From positions 1-27,852 of the forward strand of contig CALBLD010000156.1 of the NCBI GenBank assembly GCA_937895775.1: a stretch of 27,852 bases of DNA. The letters run 5' to 3'. The position numbers and the translations under genes are program-made. This document shows positions 1 through 5,467 of the stretch, piece after piece (the stretch's first letter is position 1; every line of letters starts with the position of its first letter). The stretch is from an uncultured Clostridia bacterium. Its GTDB lineage: Bacteria > Bacillota > Clostridia > Oscillospirales > CAG-272. Under the pieces are notes generated by a model. It did not search any database. It was not told where the DNA came from and worked only from the letters and a program-made list of their open reading frames with translations.

Positions 1-27
1 CTTCAAGTTCTTGGAGAGGAACTTTAA
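1..27 (+). CDS. possible 3' end of an upstream early phage gene
   Basis: The first reading frame from base 1 reads LQVLGEEL and stops at TAA 25-27, a plausible C-terminus of a gene starting outside the window. Nothing else can be said from nine codons. Frame 2 is also open here and runs into the next gene, so this assignment is weak. Confidence 0.25.
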   Translation, partial: LQVLGEEL

Positions 28-64
28 AAAACTACTACTCTTATATTATACGAGGATGTGCAGA

Positions 65-835
65 ATGAGACAGCTTAATGCGGGCAACTATTTCAGCCGT
101 GCGATGAACATGCGGTATATGTCGGTCAGCCAGTACAAAGCATTCGACAACTGCGAGGCGGCTGCACTCGCCGAAATAAAGGGAAAATACAGGCGGGAAG
201 AGACGACATCACTGCTTGTCGGCAGTTACGTCGATGCTTTTTACGAGGGTACGCTCGATGTATTCAGGCAGACGCATCCGCAGATTTTCAAGCGTGACGG
301 CGAGCTTAAAAGCGACTACATACAGGCAAACGAGATCATCACCCGCACGATGCGGGACAGGTATTTTTCAAAGCTCATGTCGGGCGAAAAACAGGTCATA
401 ATGACCGGAAAGATCGCGGGGGTCGATGTCAAGATCAAGATCGATTCGCTTCGTCCGGACATGATCGTCGATTTAAAAGTGATAAGGGATTTCGACGATC
501 TTACGCTTGACGACCGCGGCAGGCTCCCCTTTTTCGAGGCATGGCGGTACGACATGCAGGGGGCGGTATATCAGGAGATCGTGCGGCAGAACACCGGGAA
601 AAAACTCCCCTTCGTGCTTGCCTGCGCAACAAAAGAAAAGGTCACGGCGATCGATGCGATCGAGATCGAACAACGCTCGCTCGACTTCTGCCTTGACGAA
701 TTCGCGGCGGCAATCCCCGGATTCGATGCGGTCAAGAAGGGTATCGTAAAGCCGGAGCGGTGCGAAAAATGCGACTATTGCAAAGAGACACGCAGACTTA
801 AAAAGCCGACGCTTTCGGGAGAATTTTACCTGTGA
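65..835 (+). CDS. PD-(D/E)XK nuclease-like protein (DUF3799/RecE-like)
   Basis: This 256-residue protein resembles phage PD-(D/E)XK nuclease-superfamily proteins (DUF3799, related to the RecE/ExoVIII nuclease domain), which process DNA ends for single-strand annealing recombination. The YMSVSQYKAF and CEAAALAE segments near the N-terminus are typical of the family. The core reads 'KIKIDSLRPDMIVDLKV', where IDSLRPD and DLK supply the expected D...(D/E)xK residues. A Cys cluster lies near the end (CEKCDYC), as in Fe-S or Zn-bearing relatives. I chose ATG 65, preceded by ACGAGG ten bases upstream. The frame is open back to a TTG at 11, but the extra residues do not look like the family start. 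It heads the visible early operon and sits just ahead of SSB, a natural partner. Family assignment is by recognition, not by search. Confidence 0.75.
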   Translation: MRQLNAGNYFSRAMNMRYMSVSQYKAFDNCEAAALAEIKGKYRREETTSLLVGSYVDAFYEGTLDVFRQTHPQIFKRDGELKSDYIQANEIITRTMRDRYFSKLMSGEKQVIMTGKIAGVDVKIKIDSLRPDMIVDLKVIRDFDDLTLDDRGRLPFFEAWRYDMQGAVYQEIVRQNTGKKLPFVLACATKEKVTAIDAIEIEQRSLDFCLDEFAAAIPGFDAVKKGIVKPERCEKCDYCKETRRLKKPTLSGEFYL

Positions 836-1014
836 TCGGCGCACTTATAATGCTCGGCGCAGTCGGAGCCGTCGAGCTTGACAACATGACAATCGGACAG
901 GCAATGCCGGTGATCGCCGTCGGTGCGATCGTCCTTGTCTGCGAGGTGATGATATACTGTGCGGCAAAGCTTGCCGCAATCCACAAAAAGAGAGGAAGAT
1001 CAAAATGGCAATGA
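832..1014 (+). CDS. small hydrophobic membrane protein
   Basis: The 60-residue product has two hydrophobic stretches (about residues 3-15 and 24-47) and a basic tail (KKRGRSK). This suggests one or two membrane spans with a cytoplasmic C-terminus. The start is GTG 832, which shares bases with the TGA stop of the preceding nuclease gene (GTGA overlap). The stop overlaps the start of ssb by ten bases, so translation is probably coupled on both sides. The family is not recognised. Similar tiny membrane proteins are common in phage early operons, but the role here is unknown. Confidence 0.6.
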   Translation: MIGALIMLGAVGAVELDNMTIGQAMPVIAVGAIVLVCEVMIYCAAKLAAIHKKRGRSKWQ

Positions 1015-1481
1015 ACAAGGTGATTCTGATGGGTCGGCTGACCGCCGATCCCGAACTCAAACAGACCCCGTCGGGGGTGGCGGTCACCTCTTTTTCGCTT
1101 GCGGTCGATCGCAGATACGCAAAAGAGGGCGAGGAAAAGAAGACCGATTTCCCTGTGATCGTCGCGTTCCGCCAGACGGCGGAGTTTGTCTGCAAGTACT
1201 TCAGAAAGGGCAGTCAGATGCTTGTCTGCGGCGAGCTTCAGACAAGAGTGTGGCAGGATCAGACGGGCGGCAACAGATACGCGACCGAGGTTGTGGCTTC
1301 CGAAATTTCGTTCTGCGGGGCGAAAAACGAGGGAGCGGTAAATACAGGTGCGGCGGCAAATCGCCCCACAGCGCGGAATTTTGAGCAGACGGGCATACCG
1401 ACATACACAAAACAGCCGACGCACACGCCGCCCCGGGGATTCGAGCCGATCGGACCCGATGACGACGATCTGCCGTTCTGA
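1005..1481 (+). CDS. ssb: single-stranded DNA-binding protein
   Basis: A 158-residue SSB. The OB-fold spans about residues 1-107, starting MNKVILMGRLTADPELKQTPSG and containing the usual 'TSFSLAVDR' and 'FVCKYFRKGSQMLVCGELQTR' strands. A flexible Pro/Thr-rich linker follows. The acidic tip DDDDLPF matches the universal SSB C-terminal peptide that docks replication and repair partners. It coats single-stranded DNA during phage replication and recombination. It lies between the nuclease and the methyltransferase in one overlapping operon. Two ATGs (1005 and 1011) are possible starts, and 1005 was kept. Length and domain order are normal for bacterial and phage SSBs. Confidence 0.95.
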   Translation: MAMNKVILMGRLTADPELKQTPSGVAVTSFSLAVDRRYAKEGEEKKTDFPVIVAFRQTAEFVCKYFRKGSQMLVCGELQTRVWQDQTGGNRYATEVVASEISFCGAKNEGAVNTGAAANRPTARNFEQTGIPTYTKQPTHTPPRGFEPIGPDDDDLPF

Positions 1482-1494
1482 CGGGGGTGCGGAT

Positions 1495-3147
1495 ATGGCA
1501 GAACTCTTTGTTGACAATTTTGCGGGAGGCGGCGGAGCTTCTACCGGAATCGAAGCGGCAATCGGGCGAAGCGTAGACATTGCAATCAACCACGATCCGG
1601 ATGCTATTGCAATGCACAAGGCAAATCACCCGGCGTCAAAACATTACTGTGAAGACGTCTGGCAGGTGGACCCTGTGGAAGCCTGCGCCGGAAACCCTGT
1701 CGCGCTTGCTTGGTTTTCGCCCGACTGCAAGCACTTTTCGAGGGCGAAGGGCGGTAAGCCGCTTGACAAAAATATAAGAGGACTTGCATGGGTAGCGATC
1801 AGATGGGCATACACGGTACGTCCCCGGGTCATAATGCTCGAAAATGTCCCCGAGATCAGGACCTGGGGACCGCTCGGAGAAGACGGCAAGCCGATAAAAG
1901 AGCGCGCGGGCGAGACCTTTGACGGCTTTGTAAAGGCGCTGACCACAGGCATATCGCGCGCACATCCCGCATACGGCGAGATGTGCGACGCGCTCGGAAT
2001 CGGTGCGGAATCCGAGACGGCGCGGAAACTGCAAGCCGGACTCGGTTATGATCTCGATTGCAGGATTTTAAAGTCCTGTGATTACGGCGCGCCGACGACA
2101 AGGACACGCTTCTATCTCATTGCCCGCTGCGACGGTCGTCCTATTATCTGGGCGGAACCCACACACGCCCCGAAAGACAGCGAGGCAGTCAAGCAGGGGC
2201 TTAAACTGCCGTACCGTACCGCCGCCGAGTGTATCGACTGGTCGATACCCGCGCAAAGCATCTTCGGGCGCAAAAAGCCGCTGGCGGAAAACACGATGCG
2301 CCGCATCGCAAGGGGCATCCAAAAATTTGTGGTCGAAAATCCGGAGCCGTTTATCGTGCCGATTGGTTACGGAGAGCGGGACGGACAGGCGCCGCGCGTG
2401 AACAGTATCGACCGCCCGCTTGGAACGGTTGTTACCGGCGGGAAGCACTACCTTGTCGCGCCGACACTGATACAGTACCACAGCGAGACCGGCAAGGACG
2501 AGGTACGAGGGCAGGAGTTGGACAAACCGATTATGACCATAGATACATCGCCGCGCTACGCATTGTCTACCGCGCACATTATGAAAAACTACGGCGGAGG
2601 ATACAACGGCGCAGGAAGCGCAGCGGATGCCCCACTTGGCACGGTCACAGCCAAAGACCACAACTCCCTCGTTACCGCCCACATCATGACAATGCGGAAC
2701 AACATGGACGGTCAGCCCATCGACGAGCCGCTGACAACCATCTCCTGCAGTGGAGCGCACCACGCAGAGGTTCAAGCATTCCTCGTGAAATACTTCTCCA
2801 CAGGCGCGGCAAAATCGGTCAATGAACCGCTTGATACGGTGACGACAAAGGATCGCTTCGCGCTGGTAACCATTCACGGTGAGGAGTACATAATCACGGA
2901 CATAAAAATGAGAATGCTTCAGCCGCGCGAACTTTTCAATGCGCAGGGTTTCCCCGGCGACTACATAATCGATCACGATGCCGAAGGACACGCATACCCG
3001 AGATCGAAACAGGTCGCACGCTGCGGCAATGCCGTGACACCGCCTGTTCCCGCGGCACTGGTAAGATCGAATCTGCCCGAATACTGCAGTCAAAAAAACA
3101 AGGAAGGAGAAAGTAAAAGACCGATATGGCAGACATCAAATGGATAA
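1495..3147 (+). CDS. orphan DNA (cytosine-5) methyltransferase with a repeat-bearing recognition region
   Basis: The 550-residue product has the C5-methyltransferase motifs in order: motif I FAGGGGAS (8-16, AdoMet binding), motif IV SPDCKHFS with catalytic Cys78, motif VI ENV (116-118), a motif VIII-like TRTRFYLIA (202-210), and C-terminal motifs IX/X (QPRELFNAQGFP, GNAVTPPV). Motif IV is PDCKHFS rather than the usual PPCQ, as in a distinct phage-type subfamily. Residues 304-461, where target recognition is expected, hold five degenerate copies of an 'EPLxTVTxxDxxxLV' unit. The start is ATG 1495 after GGGGGTG. The frame is open further left but overlaps ssb there. No restriction enzyme neighbours it, so it is an orphan enzyme, probably masking phage DNA from host restriction. 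It overlaps the next gene by 22 bases. Confidence 0.9.
   Translation: MAELFVDNFAGGGGASTGIEAAIGRSVDIAINHDPDAIAMHKANHPASKHYCEDVWQVDPVEACAGNPVALAWFSPDCKHFSRAKGGKPLDKNIRGLAWVAIRWAYTVRPRVIMLENVPEIRTWGPLGEDGKPIKERAGETFDGFVKALTTGISRAHPAYGEMCDALGIGAESETARKLQAGLGYDLDCRILKSCDYGAPTTRTRFYLIARCDGRPIIWAEPTHAPKDSEAVKQGLKLPYRTAAECIDWSIPAQSIFGRKKPLAENTMRRIARGIQKFVVENPEPFIVPIGYGERDGQAPRVNSIDRPLGTVVTGGKHYLVAPTLIQYHSETGKDEVRGQELDKPIMTIDTSPRYALSTAHIMKNYGGGYNGAGSAADAPLGTVTAKDHNSLVTAHIMTMRNNMDGQPIDEPLTTISCSGAHHAEVQAFLVKYFSTGAAKSVNEPLDTVTTKDRFALVTIHGEEYIITDIKMRMLQPRELFNAQGFPGDYIIDHDAEGHAYPRSKQVARCGNAVTPPVPAALVRSNLPEYCSQKNKEGESKRPIWQTSNG
2404..2877 (+). repeat. five degenerate 32-37 residue repeats inside the methyltransferase
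   Basis: Seen at protein level. Units beginning SIDRPLGTV (residue 304), ELDKPIMTI (341), AADAPLGTV (376), PIDEPLTTI (408) and SVNEPLDTV (441) each continue to a LV/AL-type hydrophobic strand. The conserved prolines are at residues 308, 345, 380, 412 and 445, giving spacings of 37, 35, 32 and 33. The DNA itself is not strongly repeated, so the duplication is old. Confidence 0.75.
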
Positions 3148-3974
3148 AAATTGCAACAGACATTTTTGACGACCGCAAGATAAAACAGATCGCATGCATG
3201 CCAAAAGGCGAGAGCATTATCATCATATGGATAAAGCTGCTTTGCCTTGCCGGAGACATAAACGACCGCGGGCGTATTTACTTTGTGAGCGGGACGCCCT
3301 ACACAGATCAGATGCTTGCGACGCAGTTCGGGGTCACGGTGCAGATGATCCGCCTTGCGCTCGGGACGCTCGAAAAATTTGCGATGATCTCGGTCAACAG
3401 CGACTGCATGACAATTGTAAACTGGGAAAAGCACCAGAATGTTGACGGCATGGAGAGGCTCAGAGAACAGGCAAAAAAACGGATGGCAGATATGCGCGGG
3501 CGGCGAAAAGGGCAGGCGAAAAGCGTAACAGGTGACGCAGATGTTACGCAAGATGTTACGCGGGATGTTACGCAAGTGTTACGTAACAGTTACGTAACAG
3601 GTGACGCAGATGTTACGCAATGTTACGCAACAGAAGTAGAAGAAGAGAAAGAAAAAGAAAAGAACTACTGCTGTCGCAGTAGTACGCGCGCACGCGCGGA
3701 CGACGGCGGCGACGACTGCGACAGTGAAAATGACGGGAATTATGCCGAGGAAAAGCTTTCCGCTCTCGGCGGGATCGGCAAGGGCGTTGTCTATCTGACC
3801 GACGGGCAGATGGAGGAACTGCTCGACAAACTCGGGCTTGAAGCATTCAACGCCTATGTCGAACGGCTCGCAGGCTGGATCATCGACAAAAATGCAACGG
3901 TGCACAATCATTACCGCACGATACTCAAATGGTACTCGCAGGACACGGGACTTGATGTCGGAGGTGGCAAATGA
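3126..3974 (+). CDS. phage replisome organizer / replication initiation protein
   Basis: The first ~120 of 282 residues match the phage replisome organizer N-terminal domain: 'MADIKWIKIATDIFDDRKIKQI' followed by IIIWIKLLCLAG and 'TPYTDQMLATQFGVT', a winged-helix DNA-binding fold. Residues ~127-205 are low complexity (repeated VTGDADVTQ, then EEEKEKEK and an Asp-rich stretch). Residues ~205-282 form a DnaD-like C-terminal helix bundle ending 'NHYRTILKWYSQD', the part that recruits host helicase machinery in relatives. The start ATG 3126 lies inside the end of the methyltransferase, after an AAGGAG site near 3101-3106. The low-complexity region coincides with a dense GTTACG array, as expected where an origin sits inside its own initiator gene. 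Its stop overlaps the next start (ATGA). Confidence 0.85.
   Translation: MADIKWIKIATDIFDDRKIKQIACMPKGESIIIIWIKLLCLAGDINDRGRIYFVSGTPYTDQMLATQFGVTVQMIRLALGTLEKFAMISVNSDCMTIVNWEKHQNVDGMERLREQAKKRMADMRGRRKGQAKSVTGDADVTQDVTRDVTQVLRNSYVTGDADVTQCYATEVEEEKEKEKNYCCRSSTRARADDGGDDCDSENDGNYAEEKLSALGGIGKGVVYLTDGQMEELLDKLGLEAFNAYVERLAGWIIDKNATVHNHYRTILKWYSQDTGLDVGGGK
3524..3627 (+). repeat. GTTACG iteron-like array (candidate replication origin)
   Basis: GTTACG occurs seven times on the + strand, starting at 3543, 3555, 3567, 3578, 3589, 3612 and 3622, so mostly 10-12 bases apart (one helical turn; one gap is 23). The inverse CGTAAC occurs at 3524, 3582 and 3593. Two copies form the palindrome GTTACGTAAC (3578-3587, 3589-3598). 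A perfect 28-base direct repeat (3524-3551 and 3593-3620) encloses the set. A purine tract with little C or T (3632-3664) follows and could be the unwinding element. This is the classic layout of a phage origin within the initiator gene; origin function is inferred. Confidence 0.7.
3664..3683 (+). other. 8-bp hairpin beside the iteron array
   Basis: ACTACTGC (3664-3671) and GCAGTAGT (3676-3683) are perfect inverted repeats around TGTC. They sit immediately after the purine-rich tract that follows the GTTACG array and before an alternating CG-rich tract (3684-3698). It may be part of the putative origin. It does not act as a terminator, as no T-run follows. Confidence 0.5.
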
Positions 3975-4198
3975 CCGATGACATTCTGCGCCGAATCGAC
4001 ACGGGCGGCGCGATATCCGGTTCGCTTATCGGCAAAGGAAACCCGAAGCCGGGCAGGTTTGCCAAGGACTGCATCGACAGTCCCGAGGACATCGCACGCT
4101 GTCTTTCCTGCCCGAAACCGAGATGCACCGACTGTATCCGCACGCGCGGATACAAGCCGAAAAAGAGACCCGCAAAGGGCAAAACAACGGAGGTGTAA
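3971..4198 (+). CDS. small zinc-knuckle-like phage protein
   Basis: The 75-residue basic protein has a C-x2-C-x4-C-x2-C cluster (Cys44, 47, 52, 55; CLSCPKPRCTDC) and a further Cys34, consistent with binding one zinc ion. The C-terminus is Lys/Arg-rich (KPKKRPAKGK), suggesting nucleic-acid contact. ATG 3971 overlaps the stop of the replisome organizer gene (ATGA). Proteins of this size and pattern recur between replication genes and rusA in phages, but no function is established. DNA or RNA binding is an inference. Confidence 0.65.
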   Translation: MTDDILRRIDTGGAISGSLIGKGNPKPGRFAKDCIDSPEDIARCLSCPKPRCTDCIRTRGYKPKKRPAKGKTTEV

Positions 4199-4204
4199 AG
4201 AGTT

Positions 4205-4423
4205 ATGGCACGTAACGGCAAAAACCTTACAGGTCGGAGATTCGGGCATCTTGTGGCGATACGTCCGACCGATCTGCGCGATAGGGCAAACCGCACTGTC
4301 ATATGGTTCTGCCGCTGTGACTGCGGGGAGTACAAGCTCGCAAACAGCAACCATCTGCAGTACGGCGGGGGGCGCCCGTGCGGGTGTCTGCGCCCCGGAC
4401 ACAAGAGGAGGCGGGAGGCGTGA
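4205..4423 (+). CDS. small Cys-rich DNA-binding-like protein (AP2-associated N-terminal type)
   Basis: This 72-residue protein begins NLTGRRFGHLVAIRPT and contains WFCRCDCGEYK and RPCGCL, with Cys at 36, 38, 40, 59 and 61. That pattern (GxRFGxL...WxCxCDCG...CGC) is the N-terminal module seen in many phage proteins carrying AP2 or HNH-associated DNA-binding domains. Here it stands alone, with no AP2 domain or nuclease after it. It is probably a zinc-stabilised DNA-binding protein. The start ATG 4205 follows GGAGG at 4190-4194, and its stop overlaps the GTG start of the resolvase gene. Confidence 0.65.
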   Translation: MARNGKNLTGRRFGHLVAIRPTDLRDRANRTVIWFCRCDCGEYKLANSNHLQYGGGRPCGCLRPGHKRRREA

Positions 4424-4812
4424 AAATAAGCTTTGTAATACCGATCGCACCGAGGACGAAGAAAAATCATCAGGACATAATCAGGACGGCGAACGGTCGG
4501 CGGATGGTACTGCCGTCGAAGCAGTACAGACAGTACGAGCGGGACGCTCTGCTCTTTGTCCCGTCGGTGGCGGAGCCGATTGCGCACGCAGTCAACGTCA
4601 GGGCGGTCTATTACACCGACACGAGGCGCAAGGTTGACATCACGAATCTGCATCAGGCACTGCACGATCTGCTTGTCACATCGGGACTGCTTGCCGACGA
4701 CAACAGCAGAATTATTGCCGCAACCGACGGGAGCCGTGTCATGTACGACAAAGAGCATCCGCGGACAGAGGTGACGATCACCGACTTCTGCGGGGAGGAG
4801 GGGAGCGGATGA
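4420..4812 (+). CDS. rusA: RusA-family Holliday junction resolvase
   Basis: This 130-residue product matches RusA/crossover-junction endodeoxyribonucleases, which cut four-way junctions made during phage recombination and replication. It opens KISFVIPIAPRTKKNHQ (the family's basic strand). The acidic active-site region is 'RKVDITNLHQALHDLL..GLLADDN', with Asp73, Asp83, Asp93 and Asp94 as candidate metal ligands. I chose GTG 4420, which overlaps the preceding stop (GTGA) and follows GGAGGCGGGAGG; the frame stays open to 4378, but the extra residues are unlike the family. Its stop overlaps the next start (ATGA). Length is normal. Confidence 0.9.
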   Translation: MKISFVIPIAPRTKKNHQDIIRTANGRRMVLPSKQYRQYERDALLFVPSVAEPIAHAVNVRAVYYTDTRRKVDITNLHQALHDLLVTSGLLADDNSRIIAATDGSRVMYDKEHPRTEVTITDFCGEEGSG

Positions 4813-5231
4813 CGCTTAAAGAGCTGTCACGGGTGTGGTATCTGCGGCGCGAGATCGAGGACAACCGCGCAAGGCTTTACGAGCTTGAAAACAGGGCGTA
4901 CTCGCCGAGATCGCCCGGGCTGTCGGGCATGCCTCACGGTGCCGCAGTCGGCGATCCGGTGTCCTCATTTGCCGCCGAGATCGCCGATCTGAAAGCTCTG
5001 ATCTGCGAAAAACAGCTTGCATGCGTGCGGGAATGGTTCGCGCTCGAGCTGTACATATCGGCGATTCCCGAGAGTTACACACGGCTGATATTCCGCTTCC
5101 GCTTCGAGGACTGCCTGAGCTGGGAGCAGGTCGCCCGAAAGATCGGGGGAGGCAACACCGCCGATTCGGTCAAAAAGCACGCCTATCGGTACCTGAAAAG
5201 CGGGAAAAACGGGAAAAATGCGGAAAAGTAA
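4809..5231 (+). CDS. sigma-70/ArpU-like phage transcriptional regulator (DUF1492-like)
   Basis: The 140-residue protein has an N-terminal helical region with a coiled-coil look (LRREIEDNRARLYELENRAY). The middle helix contains 'EIADLKALICEKQLA'. The C-terminal helix-turn-helix reads 'FRFEDCLSWEQVARKIGGG', followed by a helix ending KHAYRYLK. This architecture and position, last gene before the packaging cluster, are typical of DUF1492/ArpU/RinA-type activators of late phage genes. It overlaps rusA (ATGA). Extended -10 promoter and leader elements follow directly downstream and are possible targets. The exact family is not certain. Confidence 0.7.
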   Translation: MTLKELSRVWYLRREIEDNRARLYELENRAYSPRSPGLSGMPHGAAVGDPVSSFAAEIADLKALICEKQLACVREWFALELYISAIPESYTRLIFRFRFEDCLSWEQVARKIGGGNTADSVKKHAYRYLKSGKNGKNAEK

Positions 5232-5259
5232 AAGTTGTCCCGAATGTCCCGCACATCTG

Positions 5260-5268
5260 TGCTATAAT
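5260..5268 (+). promoter_or_regulatory. extended -10 promoter (TGCTATAAT)
   Basis: TG-C-TATAAT at 5260-5268 is a consensus extended -10 element. A TTGTCC at 5235 is 22 bases away, too far for a standard -35, so recognition would rest on the extended -10. A transcript would start near 5275 and include the hairpins and small ORF below. It follows immediately after the regulator gene. Confidence 0.5.
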
Positions 5269-5273
5269 GGCAG

Positions 5274-5310
5274 TGTGAAAAGTCCGGTCGGCGATGATCG
5301 GCTCTTCACA
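5274..5310 (+). other. bipartite leader hairpin
   Basis: An outer stem pairs 5274-5282 with 5302-5310 with one mismatch (TGTGAAAAG / CTCTTCACA). An inner stem pairs CCGGTC (5284-5289) with GATCGG (5296-5301) with one G-U pair. It lies at the expected 5' end of an RNA from the 5260 promoter. No T-run follows, so it is not a terminator. Confidence 0.5.
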
Positions 5311-5311
5311 A

Positions 5312-5360
5312 CCCCGGAGGCGAGGCTATGTGATTTATTCGGACCTGTCACCCTCCGGGG
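5312..5360 (+). promoter_or_regulatory. hairpin sequestering a ribosome binding site
   Basis: CCCCGGAGG (5312-5320) pairs perfectly over nine bases with CCTCCGGGG (5352-5360). The 5' arm contains the Shine-Dalgarno core GGAGG (5316-5320), and the 31-base loop contains ATG 5328 and GTG 5330. Closing this stem would block initiation on the small ORF that starts in the loop. Structure is seen; regulation is inferred. Confidence 0.5.
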
Positions 5361-5464
5361 AACTTCCTCCCGACTGCCGTGTGCGGGTGTTCGCCGCATC
5401 CGCATACGGCGATTTTCAGAAATTTTGCGAAAGGACTTGCAATTTGCGGGTAAGCGTGATATAA
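5330..5464 (+). CDS. small 44-residue phage protein, GTG start
   Basis: A short open frame beginning at GTG 5330 encodes MIYSDLSPSGELPPDC, RVRVFAASAYGDFQKF and CERTCNLRVSVI, ending at TAA 5462-5464. This is three bases before the ATG of the ParB-like gene. Composition and codon use look like the neighbouring genes (GC-rich third positions, balanced residues). GGAGG sits nine bases upstream, within a hairpin. The ParB-like gene has no good ribosome binding site of its own, which fits translational coupling from this ORF. An overlapping ATG (5328) is followed at once by TGA, so it can only be a start-stop. No family is recognised. It might instead be leader RNA without protein output. Confidence 0.5.
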   Translation: MIYSDLSPSGELPPDCRVRVFAASAYGDFQKFCERTCNLRVSVI

Positions 5465-5465
5465 T
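5437..5465 (+). promoter_or_regulatory. sigma-A-type promoter motif at the ParB-like start
   Basis: TTGCAA (5437-5442), a 17-base spacer and TATAAT (5460-5465) match the consensus closely. The -10 ends two bases before ATG 5468, so a start site about seven bases on would fall inside codon 2. It either makes an RNA that cannot use this ATG, or is a chance match within the small ORF. Confidence 0.35.
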
Positions 5466-5467
5466 GC

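Noticed and set aside
11..64. Longer nuclease start at TTG 11
   Set aside because: The extra residues (many Leu and Tyr) are unlike the family N-terminus, and ATG 65 has a better-placed ribosome binding site.
2068..3093. Long minus-strand frame opposite the methyltransferase
   Set aside because: It mirrors the coding frame, is Arg/Cys-rich, and has no ribosome binding site.
3684..3698. Alternating CG/CA tract as a Z-DNA element
   Set aside because: It is short and falls in an Arg/Ala codon run; noted only as part of the putative origin.
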